Source of the DNA: Burkholderia paludis
GTDB lineage: Bacteria > Pseudomonadota > Gammaproteobacteria > Burkholderiales > Burkholderiaceae
Direction of reading: 5' to 3'
DNA: 64,000 bases
Assembly: GCF_000732615.1 (NCBI RefSeq)
Contig: NZ_JPGL01000037.1
Location: 26,794 to 90,793 of the forward strand
Program-made: the position numbers and the translations under genes
The notes under the pieces: model-generated
Seen by the model: the letters and a program-made list of their open reading frames with translations, nothing else
Databases searched by the model: none
Told to the model about the DNA's origin: nothing
In this document: one piece after another, positions 8,245-17,009 of the stretch
Numbering within the stretch: position 1 is the stretch's first letter
Layout of the letters: each line of letters opens with the position of its first letter

Positions 8245-8254
8245 TGGTATACCA
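8245..8254. promoter_or_regulatory. GntR operator between divergent gntR and osmC-like genes
   Basis: TGGTATACCA is a perfect 10-bp palindrome, embedded in an AT-rich stretch between the two start codons. It matches the core consensus of FadR/VanR-type GntR operators. Confidence 0.8.
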
Positions 8255-8349
8255 AACGACGATCCGATGCCAGAATGAAGGCTTCCGGCGGGCGTCGGTC
8301 GAACGCATGTCCGCCCCGGTCGAGGCAACCCACATTCATGGAGATCGAG

Positions 8350-8826
8350 ATGGCATCCGGTGAGCACAAGTATCGCGTCGCGGTGGAGTGGACAGGCAAT
8401 CGCGGCACCGGTACGTCGGGGTATCGCGAATACGGCCGCGAGCATGTGATCCGGGCCGGCGGCAAGCCGGACATCCCCGGGTCGGCCGACCCGGCGTTCC
8501 GCGGCGACGCGTCGCGCTGGAATCCCGAAGACCTGCTGCTCGCGTCGGCATCGGCGTGTCACAAGCTCTGGTACCTGCATCTGTGTTCGGACGCGGGCAT
8601 CCGCGTGATGGCTTATGTCGACGATGCGGAAGGCACGATGCTCGACAGCGCCGAGCAGGGCCGCTTCACGGAAATCGTGCTGCGCCCGCACGTGACGATC
8701 CGGGCCGGCGACGATCGTGAGCGGGCGGAACGCCTGCATCACGATGCGCATGCGCAATGCTATGTCGCGAACTCGGTCAATTTCCCGATCCGCTGCGAAC
8801 CGGTGATCGTGTTCGCGGCGGCCTGA
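8350..8826 (+). CDS. OsmC/Ohr-family protein
   Basis: This 158-residue cytoplasmic protein belongs to the OsmC/Ohr superfamily of thiol peroxidases that reduce organic hydroperoxides. The two redox cysteines occur in the expected contexts: SASACHKLWYLHL in the central helix and HHDAHAQCYVANSVNFPI near the C-terminus. RWNPEDLLLASASA is the classic segment before the first cysteine. ATG 8350 is preferred over 8338 because GGAG sits six bases upstream. It is probably controlled by the divergent GntR regulator; organic peroxide or a related electrophile is a possible inducer, by inference only. Confidence 0.88.
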   Translation: MASGEHKYRVAVEWTGNRGTGTSGYREYGREHVIRAGGKPDIPGSADPAFRGDASRWNPEDLLLASASACHKLWYLHLCSDAGIRVMAYVDDAEGTMLDSAEQGRFTEIVLRPHVTIRAGDDRERAERLHHDAHAQCYVANSVNFPIRCEPVIVFAAA

Positions 8827-9170
8827 CGGCGCAGCCCGTCGACGCGGAGCATCGCGGGCGCGGCAACGCATCGGCTACAGCGGGGAATCGACGAGCCGTT
8901 CGAATGCGTCGGGTGCGGGCAGGGGCGGCGGCGAGTTGCCGGACGCCGCCGCGCCGAACCTGCATGGGCGCGTTCCGGTGTCGGCCTGCGTGTGGATCGT
9001 CGGCGAGGTGCGGGGCGCGAGCGTGCCGACGTCGTACCAATATCTGATACGCGGTGGAATTCTGTTGCTCGCGGTGTTGTTCGGCCCGTATCGTCGCAAC
9101 CAGCGGTGCGCGACGAGGAGCCGACCGGCCATGCGACCGCCTGCAAATGCGACAGATATCGGGAGACGCC
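8827..9170. other. 344-bp intergenic stretch with an ambiguous small reading frame
   Basis: No recognisable gene lies here. On the minus strand a frame from ATG 9132 to a stop at 8875 would encode 85 residues (C-terminal part YWYDVGTLAPRTSPTIHTQA) with GC-rich third positions, but the complementary plus frame is equally GC-biased and encodes a hydrophobic patch. Neither has a convincing ribosome-binding site. It may be a small unknown gene or a remnant. The promoter of the SMP-30 gene at 9171 must also lie here. Confidence 0.3.
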
Positions 9171-10073
9171 ATGCAACAGGATCATCCGGCCGCGTCGGCG
9201 ACGCTGCTGGCCGACAGCCGCAACCTGCTCGGCGAAGGAGCGACGTGGTGCGACAGGACGCACGCGGTGTACTGGGTGGACATCGAGGGCGCGCAGCTGT
9301 GGCGCTGTCGCGCGGACGGTTCGGCGCCGACGTCATGGGCGATGCCCGAGCGGCTCGCGTGCTTTGCGCTGACGCACGATCCGGACGTGCTGCTCGTCGG
9401 GCTGGCGACGCATCTCGCGTTTTTCGACCTGCGTAGCCGCACGGTCACGCGAATCGTCGATGTCGAACCCGGGCTGCCGACGCGGCTGAACGACGGGCGC
9501 TGCGATCCATTTGGCGCGTTCGTGTTCGGGATGAAGGACGAGGGCAGTGAGCCGCCGCAAGCGGTCGGCGGGTTCTATCGGCTCAGTGCCGACCTCACGC
9601 TGGAGCGGCTGGCGTTGCCGCCGGCGGCGATCGCGAACAGCATCGCGTTCTCGCCGGACGGGTCGAAGATGTATTTCTGCGATTCGCTGATACGTGAAAT
9701 TTTCGTCTGCGATTACCGCGCGGGCGGCGACGTGGCTAACGTGCGGCCGTTCGCACGGCTGACCGATCCGGACGGCGATCCGGACGGCTCCACGATGGAT
9801 CGCAACGGCGGGCTGTGGAACGCGCAGTGGGGCGGCAGGCGCGTCGTGCGCTACGGGCCGGACGGCGTCGAAACGGATCGCGTGACCGTGCCGACCGCGC
9901 AGCCGAGCTGCGTGGCGCTCGATGGCGAAGGCCGGTTGTACGTGACGAGTGCGCGGGTCGGGTTGAGCGACGATGGGTTGGCGATCGATGCTGACGCCGG
10001 CTGCGTGTTCGTCGCCCGAACACGCTACGCCGGGTTGCCGACCGCACGGTTTGCGGGGAAGCGGGCTGGATGA
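9171..10073 (+). CDS. SMP-30/gluconolactonase (LRE) family protein
   Basis: This 300-residue six-bladed beta-propeller of the SMP-30/gluconolactonase/LRE family typically hydrolyses sugar lactones with a divalent metal. Family motifs are visible: LLGEGATWCDRTHAVYWVDIEG (the metal-binding Glu lies in GEG), GLPTRLNDGRCDPFGAFVFGM (the Asn of LNDGRCD), AIANSIAFSPDGSKMYFCDS and GDPDGSTMDRNGGLWNAQWGG. ATG 9171 follows a clear GGGAG. No sugar-catabolic genes adjoin it, so the lactone is unknown (arabinono-, glucono- or galactono-lactone are typical). Confidence 0.9.
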   Translation: MQQDHPAASATLLADSRNLLGEGATWCDRTHAVYWVDIEGAQLWRCRADGSAPTSWAMPERLACFALTHDPDVLLVGLATHLAFFDLRSRTVTRIVDVEPGLPTRLNDGRCDPFGAFVFGMKDEGSEPPQAVGGFYRLSADLTLERLALPPAAIANSIAFSPDGSKMYFCDSLIREIFVCDYRAGGDVANVRPFARLTDPDGDPDGSTMDRNGGLWNAQWGGRRVVRYGPDGVETDRVTVPTAQPSCVALDGEGRLYVTSARVGLSDDGLAIDADAGCVFVARTRYAGLPTARFAGKRAG

Positions 10074-10187
10074 GCAAGCGGGGACGGCAGGTTCATATCG
10101 GCTGGCTGGCAAGAACGCGATTTGTCGGGACAATATGTATCGAACGCGCAATGGACGATTGGCCTCGCCCTTCTGGTTCATGCCTCG

Positions 10188-11192
10188 TCAGGATTCCGGA
10201 TCGTCGCGCATCCACCATACCGGATGGTCGTGTGGCTCTCTCAACCACATCCACTGGCCTGCTACGCGCTCGGTAACTCGCCGCTGCTCGTGTTCTTCCT
10301 GAGGCGTCAAAGTGCGGACCGTGGGAAATTTTCGCCCCTTGTAGATGACCAATTCATCCGAACTGGAAATCGGGGTGAATCCCTGCCACAACCCTGTCTC
10401 GGGGCATGGCATCCCCGTGCACAGGTTCATTTCCCCGTATTTCTGGCGCTTCGCTTGCCGTTCTTCGAGGCGGCGTTGCTTGCGTTCTTCGGGTGTCAAG
10501 ATTTTGTATGCGCGACGCATCTCGACCATCCATAAACTCTGTGGGTGTGATCCATCCTCCGGATTTAAATATCCAAGCTCGATATCGACTGGATACTTGC
10601 TTCCAGGAATATCTTTTGACCGGTAACGAAATGACTGTAAATTGGGAGAGTCTGGGGTGCGCCCTCTCATTTCATTTCCGTAATTGAGATTGCCGCCAGA
10701 GTCAACCCAGTAGTCCTCCAGCTGGAGAAGCGATTTAATTTCACTGTCAGGCAGATTGGCAATTCTTGAATCAAGGACGATTCTTACACCGGCTGGAACA
10801 ATTTTTACCTTGTCGCGATCATTACTGTAGTCTTCGGGATCGTCGCCAGTGGAAAGCTCAATCTTCGTTCCGTGTAGTGAACGATTTTTATATTTATAAA
10901 GAAACCCCTTTGCAGGCGGATGCGTCCACGTTGTGTAGTTTGTTCCAAAGGAAATATGCTCAGGATTGTATGGGGCATCATCACGTAGTATTGCCATTGC
11001 TGCTTTGAGGATGCTCCGCAGCATGGTGCGTTGCTCTTCGTCGGTCATTTTCATTTCAAACCCCTCCTCCAATGGCGTGAAGTGAAGTGCTGTATTCTCC
11101 TGTGCATGTGCCGGGATTCCGCACGAAAGTGCGATCAGGACGATTCCAATAGGCTTGCACCACTTCCGCACACGCATAGGCATCTTCTTCAT
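10188..11192 (-). CDS. Secreted protein of unknown family; probable immunity protein for the VgrG effector
   Basis: This 334-residue protein has a signal peptide (hydrophobic IGIVLIALSCGIPAHA, probable cleavage after AHA), so it acts in the periplasm. I do not recognise the mature domain; it is charged and has an ERKQRRLEERQAKRQK segment and a CTGMPCPETG motif. It starts inside the 3' end of vgrG in another frame: ATG 11192 has CCGGAG nine bases upstream and the genes overlap by 137 bp. The AT-rich composition matches the toxin-like end of vgrG. A periplasmic location and tight coupling to a type VI effector are the usual features of an immunity protein; this role is inferred. Confidence 0.78.
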   Translation of the reverse strand: MKKMPMRVRKWCKPIGIVLIALSCGIPAHAQENTALHFTPLEEGFEMKMTDEEQRTMLRSILKAAMAILRDDAPYNPEHISFGTNYTTWTHPPAKGFLYKYKNRSLHGTKIELSTGDDPEDYSNDRDKVKIVPAGVRIVLDSRIANLPDSEIKSLLQLEDYWVDSGGNLNYGNEMRGRTPDSPNLQSFRYRSKDIPGSKYPVDIELGYLNPEDGSHPQSLWMVEMRRAYKILTPEERKQRRLEERQAKRQKYGEMNLCTGMPCPETGLWQGFTPISSSDELVIYKGRKFPTVRTLTPQEEHEQRRVTERVAGQWMWLREPHDHPVWWMRDDPES

Positions 11193-14100
11193 GTAACTGA
11201 CTCCGGTAGCCTTCTTCGAAACTCGCCATCTTGGCCGCCGTTTCTGACGGTACCCTCAACAGCTTGCACACCTCGGCCTGTGCAATTGGCACATCCGGCT
11301 TGACATAAGATCCGCCCGCTTGATTTTGCATATACAAAATCATCCAGTAATAGTGAAAAACCAACATGCGATGAAGTCCAGCGGCAACCCGTGCGTCATC
11401 AGGGACATTTATTTTCTTTGCGGCCTCAAAAACCGCCTTTGAAAAACTGGATTCGTATACTTGCGTCGCTTGCGAGAACATCGAGTAGTCATTCGGGTGT
11501 TGTTGAAGCAGGGCCATCATCCAGAATGCCTGCTGGCAATGTCGTGCTTCGTGGTAAAGCATGTCCGCGAATGCCTTCAGAGTTCCATCCAGGGAGGTCG
11601 GATTATTCGATGATTTAACTATCTTCGTGATTTCCGTCTCTTGTATGGCTATTGTCCAGTACCTCCCGATAAATGATGCGCTCACATCCGATCGCATGTT
11701 GTACCTGGTTAGGCCTTCCTTTGTGTTCACAATATCTATCTTGGGGCTTGCCGCCTTTGACATCATCGGGTCGCCTGGCGCACCTTTGGATAATCCATAT
11801 GGCCCCTCAGCAAGAGCTGAACTCAATATATTTTCAACTGCGAGCGCGATACTCTCTTTTAATTCTTCCGATATCGAACCACTCAGCGTATTGAACTTGC
11901 CCCATTCAATCCCTTTGAGTGCCGTCTTGACCGCCGCCGTATAGCTCTTCGTCACCGGATACTCGACGTCGCGACGTACGGGCATGTCGAGCCTCACATC
12001 GTCTTGTTTGGCCCCGTCCAGGAAGTGATGGAAACGCAACCCGAAATTGAGCGGATCGCATGTCGCGAACGCGGCCGGTTGACTCTCGGACGTCGCCCCC
12101 TGTTCCGGGGTGCCGACCTTCTTGCCTTTGATTGTTGCGGTACGCTTGTCGGCGTTCGGTGCCTTGGCGGTGTAGGGAGTCGTGTTGTCGCGCACGACTG
12201 CGGCTCGGTTGATGGCAATCACCTTGTCCGGATCGCTCGCCGCCAACAGCTCCACCGTGCCGAACGCGATGTCATGACTCGTCACCACATCCGTTTCGCC
12301 CAGTTCATTACTCACACCCTCGATCACGCGTCCGTTGTCGAGTGTGACCCGGTAAGGCTGGTTTGGTAGCGCAAAGCCACTGTCGTGCTCCAGCAGCACG
12401 AAGTGCGCGGCATACTGCCCCGGGTGTTCGGGCGTGACCGGCAGGCTCATCGGCCGCACCTGTGCGGCGTCTGTCTGATGACTGCCTGCATGGATCGTGT
12501 GCTCGCCGGGCGTTCGCACCACGTACCCCTGCTCGCTGATACGCACTTCGGTGCTGCCGGCATGCAGCACGATCTCCTTTGCCGCATGCAGGTGGATGCT
12601 GTCGGTCGTACTCGTGATGTCGACCGTCTTCTTCGCGGTGACGTCGATACCATTGGCTTGCGCTTCGATACGCACTTTCCCCGCCGCGGCGACGAGCGCC
12701 ATGCCCGCCTTGTGCACGAACAGCGAGAACGCGTTCGACACGCTCGCGAACAGCGAACGCCCGACGGCAATCCCGACATGCCGGCCACTCGTCACCGCGA
12801 CATCCTCGCCGCTCGCGATATGGGCGGTGCGCGCCGCTGCCAGACTGATCCCTGCCGATGCCGACATGGCCATGTCGCGCTCCGTCAGCTCCTGGAATTC
12901 GTCCGCCGTGCCGGTCGGGGTGCCCCGAATCGCATCGTTGCGCGCCTTGATCCCCCGAATGACGTCGCTCTGATCGGCGTCATGCTGTTGCGCCTGATGC
13001 CGCTGCGCCAGGCCCGTGAGGCTTTCCTGTAACTCACGTGCCCGCGTGAGCCGGCCGATGGCTTCCCCGGCGTCTTTCGCATGGCCGGGGCCGCCCGGTT
13101 GACCGTCCGTCGACACAAGCAAACCCTTCAACGCCCGAACCACACCCCAATCGTCGGTTCTCAGGTCAAAGCCCTTGCCGCGCGCATCGGCGCGTCCCTT
13201 CTTTCGGGTGATGCGTCGGAGATTGCCGAGACTCAATTGAGACGTGCCCGCATCGCTCGCAAGCTGTGTCTGGATTTGTTCCCGCGTATCGTCGATCGCC
13301 AGATGGCCGGATGCCGTGCCGTGGAGTTCCCTGCCGCGAATGAACGATACCGCGTGGTTGTACGGCTGATCCAGCGCAGGTTGGCGGAACGCGTTGACGG
13401 CACTGCCGATAATCACCGGCAAATCCGGGTCGCCACGGTAGTGCGACACCGCTACTTCATGGCCGATGCGCGGGATGAACGTCGCACCCATGTCGACGCC
13501 TTGCCACGGAGACAACACGCGGAGCCATATGCCCGAATGCTCGTCGTGCTTGCCCTGGCGATCCCATTCGAACTGCACCTTCACTCGACCGTATTGGTCT
13601 GTCCAGATTTCCTGCCCGGCGGGACCCACGACGACAGCTTTCTCGGGCCCGCTCATGACGGGCTTGCCGACGCTGCGCTCCAACTGGAACGGCTCGTTAG
13701 TCGGCAGCAGTTCGAACTGTGCGTCGGCCCGATAGGTTGGCGCGTCGCCGGCCCGCCCTGCGATCTCCTCGATATCGAGCGCGCAGGACACGACGAGGTA
13801 TTCACGATTCGCCGCCCGTTGCGGATGACCGACGAGCGTAAAGGTGCGGCCGACCGTGAGGCCGCGCAGATTCCCGCTGCCGTTTGCGCGTCGTCCCTTG
13901 CAACGCTCGGCCTCAAGCCGGACGCGCGCGAAATGATGGGCTTCGCGATCCACGTCATTCGGGGTGCCTGCCAGCCCCTGAGCGCCCGCCAGCGGTTGAC
14001 TGTAGTCCCCCCAGCCGTAAATCTCCCCGTCGGCATTGGCTGTCGGGCGCGGGTTCTCCACGGTCGCGCCCAGTCTCGCACTCGGGCGCGCGTAGTCGTA

Positions 14101-14910
14101 ATCCGTCACGCTCACACGACCCGGCGTGAGGCGGCTCGTTACGGACAGCGTGCGAATGTGTTCTTCGTCGATGCGTTGACCGCCGGGAGGCAGATAGCGC
14201 AACGTCTCGTAGGCTTCGCCATGCGGCCGGTGACCGCCCATCGCGTCGGACAAGACCAGACGTTGGCGACCGTCATCGTGCTCGAACCACCACCAGATTC
14301 CCCATTCCTCCCACAGACGTTGCAGGAAGGCCCAATCCGTCTCGGATGCTTGCCGCTGCACGTCGCGTTTCGGATAGACACCCAGGAATGCGCCGAGGCG
14401 CTTGTCGACGGGGTACGGATATTTCGAGAGCACCGCGTCGGTGATGTCGACGACGGTCATATCCTGAAACAGGCGGCAGTCCTGCGTCAGCGTCGCGCGG
14501 TAGAGCCATGGGCGCAACTCGAGTTCGTACAGGATCGCATCGCGATCCTGACCGGCAAACCGTGCCGCCTCGACCAACCCGGTGATTTCACGCGTACCCG
14601 CGCCGACATTGCCGAGCCCGGCATTTCCCGCCAGCCCGGGAATGAAAGACCCTTTGCCTTCGAGCTGGATCGATACGGTCACTTCGGTGCCGACCATCCT
14701 GTCGAGATCGAGATCGGCCGTGCGACTGGGGGAAACCGCATAGGCGCCGTCGGTCCGCAACGTGACGAGATAGCGGCATTCGTCGAGACGGCCGATGGTT
14801 TCGGTGCCTCGCAATCGCACGGGAATAAAGACCGGCAGCGCATCCATGCCATAGGTCGGCAGCGCTGCGCCGGCGAGTGACAGCGTGCGAGCTTGAGAAG
14901 ACATCGTCAT
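11056..14910 (-). CDS. vgrG: Type VI secretion VgrG spike with C-terminal zinc-metallopeptidase-like effector domain
   Basis: This 1284-residue evolved VgrG has an N-terminal gp27-like part (about 1-415), a gp5/OB fold with GQEIWTDQYGRVKVQFEWD and SGIWLRVLSPWQG (about 417-507), a DUF2345 beta-helix (about 654-823) and a transthyretin-like module (YAAHFVLLEHDSGFALPNQPYRV, about 827-895). From about residue 990 an AT-richer extension carries HEARH at 1120-1124, followed by CQQ, and HEEDAYACAE from 1240. These resemble the HExxH and downstream acidic motif of zincins of the DUF4157 type. It would be mounted on the Hcp tube and delivered into target cells, with peptidase activity inferred. It starts directly after the PAAR gene, and its 3' end overlaps the putative immunity gene. 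Confidence 0.93.
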   Translation of the reverse strand: MTMSSQARTLSLAGAALPTYGMDALPVFIPVRLRGTETIGRLDECRYLVTLRTDGAYAVSPSRTADLDLDRMVGTEVTVSIQLEGKGSFIPGLAGNAGLGNVGAGTREITGLVEAARFAGQDRDAILYELELRPWLYRATLTQDCRLFQDMTVVDITDAVLSKYPYPVDKRLGAFLGVYPKRDVQRQASETDWAFLQRLWEEWGIWWWFEHDDGRQRLVLSDAMGGHRPHGEAYETLRYLPPGGQRIDEEHIRTLSVTSRLTPGRVSVTDYDYARPSARLGATVENPRPTANADGEIYGWGDYSQPLAGAQGLAGTPNDVDREAHHFARVRLEAERCKGRRANGSGNLRGLTVGRTFTLVGHPQRAANREYLVVSCALDIEEIAGRAGDAPTYRADAQFELLPTNEPFQLERSVGKPVMSGPEKAVVVGPAGQEIWTDQYGRVKVQFEWDRQGKHDEHSGIWLRVLSPWQGVDMGATFIPRIGHEVAVSHYRGDPDLPVIIGSAVNAFRQPALDQPYNHAVSFIRGRELHGTASGHLAIDDTREQIQTQLASDAGTSQLSLGNLRRITRKKGRADARGKGFDLRTDDWGVVRALKGLLVSTDGQPGGPGHAKDAGEAIGRLTRARELQESLTGLAQRHQAQQHDADQSDVIRGIKARNDAIRGTPTGTADEFQELTERDMAMSASAGISLAAARTAHIASGEDVAVTSGRHVGIAVGRSLFASVSNAFSLFVHKAGMALVAAAGKVRIEAQANGIDVTAKKTVDITSTTDSIHLHAAKEIVLHAGSTEVRISEQGYVVRTPGEHTIHAGSHQTDAAQVRPMSLPVTPEHPGQYAAHFVLLEHDSGFALPNQPYRVTLDNGRVIEGVSNELGETDVVTSHDIAFGTVELLAASDPDKVIAINRAAVVRDNTTPYTAKAPNADKRTATIKGKKVGTPEQGATSESQPAAFATCDPLNFGLRFHHFLDGAKQDDVRLDMPVRRDVEYPVTKSYTAAVKTALKGIEWGKFNTLSGSISEELKESIALAVENILSSALAEGPYGLSKGAPGDPMMSKAASPKIDIVNTKEGLTRYNMRSDVSASFIGRYWTIAIQETEITKIVKSSNNPTSLDGTLKAFADMLYHEARHCQQAFWMMALLQQHPNDYSMFSQATQVYESSFSKAVFEAAKKINVPDDARVAAGLHRMLVFHYYWMILYMQNQAGGSYVKPDVPIAQAEVCKLLRVPSETAAKMASFEEGYRSQLHEEDAYACAEVVQAYWNRPDRTFVRNPGTCTGEYSTSLHAIGGGV

Positions 14911-15162
14911 TTACGTTGCCCCCGTTGTTCGCGGACCGATGACGGTCGCACCGCAACCGGTCTTGTCGCCGTGATAGCCGACGCGCTGGCCGCTTGCAAG
15001 TAACGGGAAAACGCCGCCGCATGTCGGACAACGAACACCGTGGCCTTCAAACGCCGCGTCGATTCCGTGCTGTCTCAGGTCATTCGTGCATTCGATGACT
15101 TCGCCGCCGTGGTCGGTTGGGTCATCCAGGCGGATCATTTCAATGCCGTGCTCGTTTTTCAT
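14911..15162 (-). CDS. PAAR-domain spike tip protein
   Basis: This 83-residue PAAR protein caps the VgrG trimer of the type VI secretion apparatus. RLDDPTDHGGEVIE and RCPTCGGVFPLL...VGYHGDKTGCGATVIG are typical of the family, and His/Cys residues suited to bind the structural metal are visible. Its TAA is immediately followed by the vgrG ATG, so the two are cotranslated. Two in-frame ATGs are possible (15162 and 15138); the shorter form starts MIRLDDPTDHGG, which looks most like other PAAR starts, but both have weak ribosome-binding sites. No other type VI structural genes occur in the window, so this is an orphan vgrG island. Confidence 0.88.
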   Translation of the reverse strand: MKNEHGIEMIRLDDPTDHGGEVIECTNDLRQHGIDAAFEGHGVRCPTCGGVFPLLASGQRVGYHGDKTGCGATVIGPRTTGAT

Positions 15163-15395
15163 CGACGACTCATGCGAGGGATGAAGTCGCTCTTTTACCT
15201 CGCATCGAAACGCCGCACAATTTTCAAGATGAAGGCGGACCGCTTTTGAGAATTTATTCAGTCATTTGAACGATAAAGTCGTACAGATACGAGTCCATGT
15301 CTAACAGGATGCCCGTTGAGATTGATGTCGCGACGATGCGATTCGCCCCCCCGACCTGCTGGTAAGATGGCCCGCACCCCCATCCTGCCCGCGCC

Positions 15396-15899
15396 ATGAG
15401 TTCCACCCCGACCAAGCCCGCGAATCCGAAAGACGCCGCGAAAAGCGCCGCCCGCGCGACGGGCGACAAGCCGAAGGCCCGCATACCGCAGCGCCTGACC
15501 TACGTGATCGGCGGCCTCGACCGGCTGCTGCGCCGCCACATGACCGACGCGCTCGCGCCGCTCGGCATCACGCTCGCGCAGTACACCGCGCTGTCGGTGC
15601 TCGAGGCGCGCGGCGCATCGTCGAACGCGCAACTGGCCGAGCGCTCGTTCATCACGCCGCAATCGGCGAACGAGGTGATGAGCGTGATGGCCGCGCGCGG
15701 CTTCGTCACGCGCGAAGCCGACCCGTCGCACGGCCGCATCATCCTGTTGACGCTGACCGACGCAGGCGCGGCGATGCTGCGCGAATGCGAAGCCGTGCTG
15801 CGTCCGCTCGAGACGCAGATGCTCGGCGACTTCTCCGCCGACGCCGCCGCGCACGTGCAGCGCGCGCTCGAACTGTTCGCGCGCAACCTGCGCGGCTGA
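15396..15899 (+). CDS. MarR-family regulator of the ferulate cluster
   Basis: This 167-residue protein has a basic, Ala/Lys-rich N-terminal tail and a MarR winged helix: LGITLAQYTALSVLEARGASSNAQLAERSFITPQSANEVMSVMAARGFVTREADPSHGRIILLTLTDAG. It is the first gene before the ferulate operon, transcribed in the same direction. Two inverted repeats sharing ATCAGG-N3-CCTGAT stand before the hydratase-lyase gene and before the transporter gene, which identifies the likely regulon. In other proteobacteria MarR repressors of hydroxycinnamate genes (FerR, HcaR, FerC) are released by the hydroxycinnamoyl-CoA thioester; the same is inferred here. Confidence 0.88.
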   Translation: MSSTPTKPANPKDAAKSAARATGDKPKARIPQRLTYVIGGLDRLLRRHMTDALAPLGITLAQYTALSVLEARGASSNAQLAERSFITPQSANEVMSVMAARGFVTREADPSHGRIILLTLTDAGAAMLRECEAVLRPLETQMLGDFSADAAAHVQRALELFARNLRG

Positions 15900-16031
15900 T
15901 CCTTCCACGATCTTCGCGACGCAGGCCCGTCGGGCCCGCGTTCGCTTTGCCGGTCACCTGACCGTTCCCTGATTCCTCGATCGTCGTCCCGCTTTCCGAT
16001 CCGGGTTTACACCGGCGCTCGTGTCGCTTGC

Positions 16032-16052
16032 AATATCAGGTAGCCTGATATT
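16032..16052. promoter_or_regulatory. MarR-type operator before the ferulate operon
   Basis: A perfect inverted repeat has arms AATATCAGG (16032-16040) and CCTGATATT (16044-16052) around a TAG spacer. It lies 68 bases upstream of the hydratase-lyase ATG. The core ATCAGG-N3-CCTGAT recurs at 20439-20453. Confidence 0.85.
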
Positions 16053-16119
16053 AAATGAAGCCGTCCGCAGCAGGAATGCTGCGCACCGAATCGCACAGGA
16101 ACGAACGACAGGAACCGAC

Positions 16120-16950
16120 ATGAGCAAGTACGACAACCGCTGGCAGACCGTTGAAGTGAAGGTGGAGGCCGGCATCGCGTGGGTCACGCTGAACCGCCCT
16201 GACAAGCGCAATGCGATGAGCCCGACGCTGAACCAGGAGATGCTGCAGGTCCTCGACGCGGTCGAGTTCGACGACGAGGCGAAGGTGCTCGTCCTCACGG
16301 GCGCGGGCGCCGCGTGGACGGCCGGCATGGATCTGAAGGAATATTTCCGCGAGATCGACGGCGGCGCCGACGCGCTGCAGGAAAAGGTGCGGCGCGACGC
16401 GTCGGAATGGCAGTGGCGCCGCCTGCGGATGTACAACAAGCCGACCATCGCGATGGTGAACGGCTGGTGTTTCGGCGGCGGATTCTCGCCGCTCGTCGCG
16501 TGCGACCTCGCGATCGCGGCGGACGAAGCCGTGTTCGGGCTGTCGGAGATCAACTGGGGCATCCCGCCGGGCAACCTCGTCAGCAAGGCGATGGCCGACA
16601 CGGTCGGGCACCGCCGCGCGCTGCACTACATCATGACCGGCGACACGTTCACCGGCGTGGAAGCGGCGGACATGGGCCTCGTGAACAGCAGCGTGCCGCT
16701 GGCCGGCCTGCGCGATGCGACGATCGCGCTCGCCGCGCGGCTGATGGACAAGAACCCGGTCGTGCTGCGCGCGGCGAAGCACGGCTTCAAGCGCTCGCGC
16801 GAATTCACGTGGGAGCAGTGCGAAGACTACCTGTATGCGAAGCTCGACCAGGCGCAGTTGCGCGATCCGGAACACGGCCGCGAACAGGGGTTGAAGCAGT
16901 TCCTCGACGACAAGACGATCAAGCCGGGCCTGCAGGCATACAAGCGCTGA
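16120..16950 (+). CDS. ech: Hydroxycinnamoyl-CoA (feruloyl-CoA) hydratase-lyase
   Basis: This 276-residue crotonase-fold enzyme hydrates feruloyl-CoA and cleaves it to vanillin and acetyl-CoA. The oxyanion-hole segments (AAWTAGMDL and NGWCFGGGFSP) are present. At the numbering used for Pseudomonas fluorescens HCHL the three catalytic residues are all conserved: Ser123, Glu143 (in LSEINWG) and Tyr239. This makes the assignment firm rather than generic enoyl-CoA hydratase. AGGA upstream supports ATG 16120. It leads the operon ech-vdh-fcs and is preceded by a perfect MarR-type operator. Coumaroyl- and caffeoyl-CoA are likely additional substrates. Confidence 0.96.
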   Translation: MSKYDNRWQTVEVKVEAGIAWVTLNRPDKRNAMSPTLNQEMLQVLDAVEFDDEAKVLVLTGAGAAWTAGMDLKEYFREIDGGADALQEKVRRDASEWQWRRLRMYNKPTIAMVNGWCFGGGFSPLVACDLAIAADEAVFGLSEINWGIPPGNLVSKAMADTVGHRRALHYIMTGDTFTGVEAADMGLVNSSVPLAGLRDATIALAARLMDKNPVVLRAAKHGFKRSREFTWEQCEDYLYAKLDQAQLRDPEHGREQGLKQFLDDKTIKPGLQAYKR

Positions 16951-17009
16951 TACGAGCGCCGACGCAACCGCCAACGCAACCGCAAGAGACAGGCAAGGCA
17001 GGAGACGAC

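Noticed and set aside
13081..14880. 599-residue plus-strand frame opposite vgrG
   Set aside because: It is the antisense shadow of the VgrG core: no start signal, no homology and Arg/His-rich composition. The VgrG motifs on the minus strand are decisive.
16314..17009. Long upstream extension of the vanillin dehydrogenase frame (714-residue version)
   Set aside because: The extension is an out-of-frame reading of the hydratase-lyase gene; ATG 17010 has GGAGACGAC and matches the family start.
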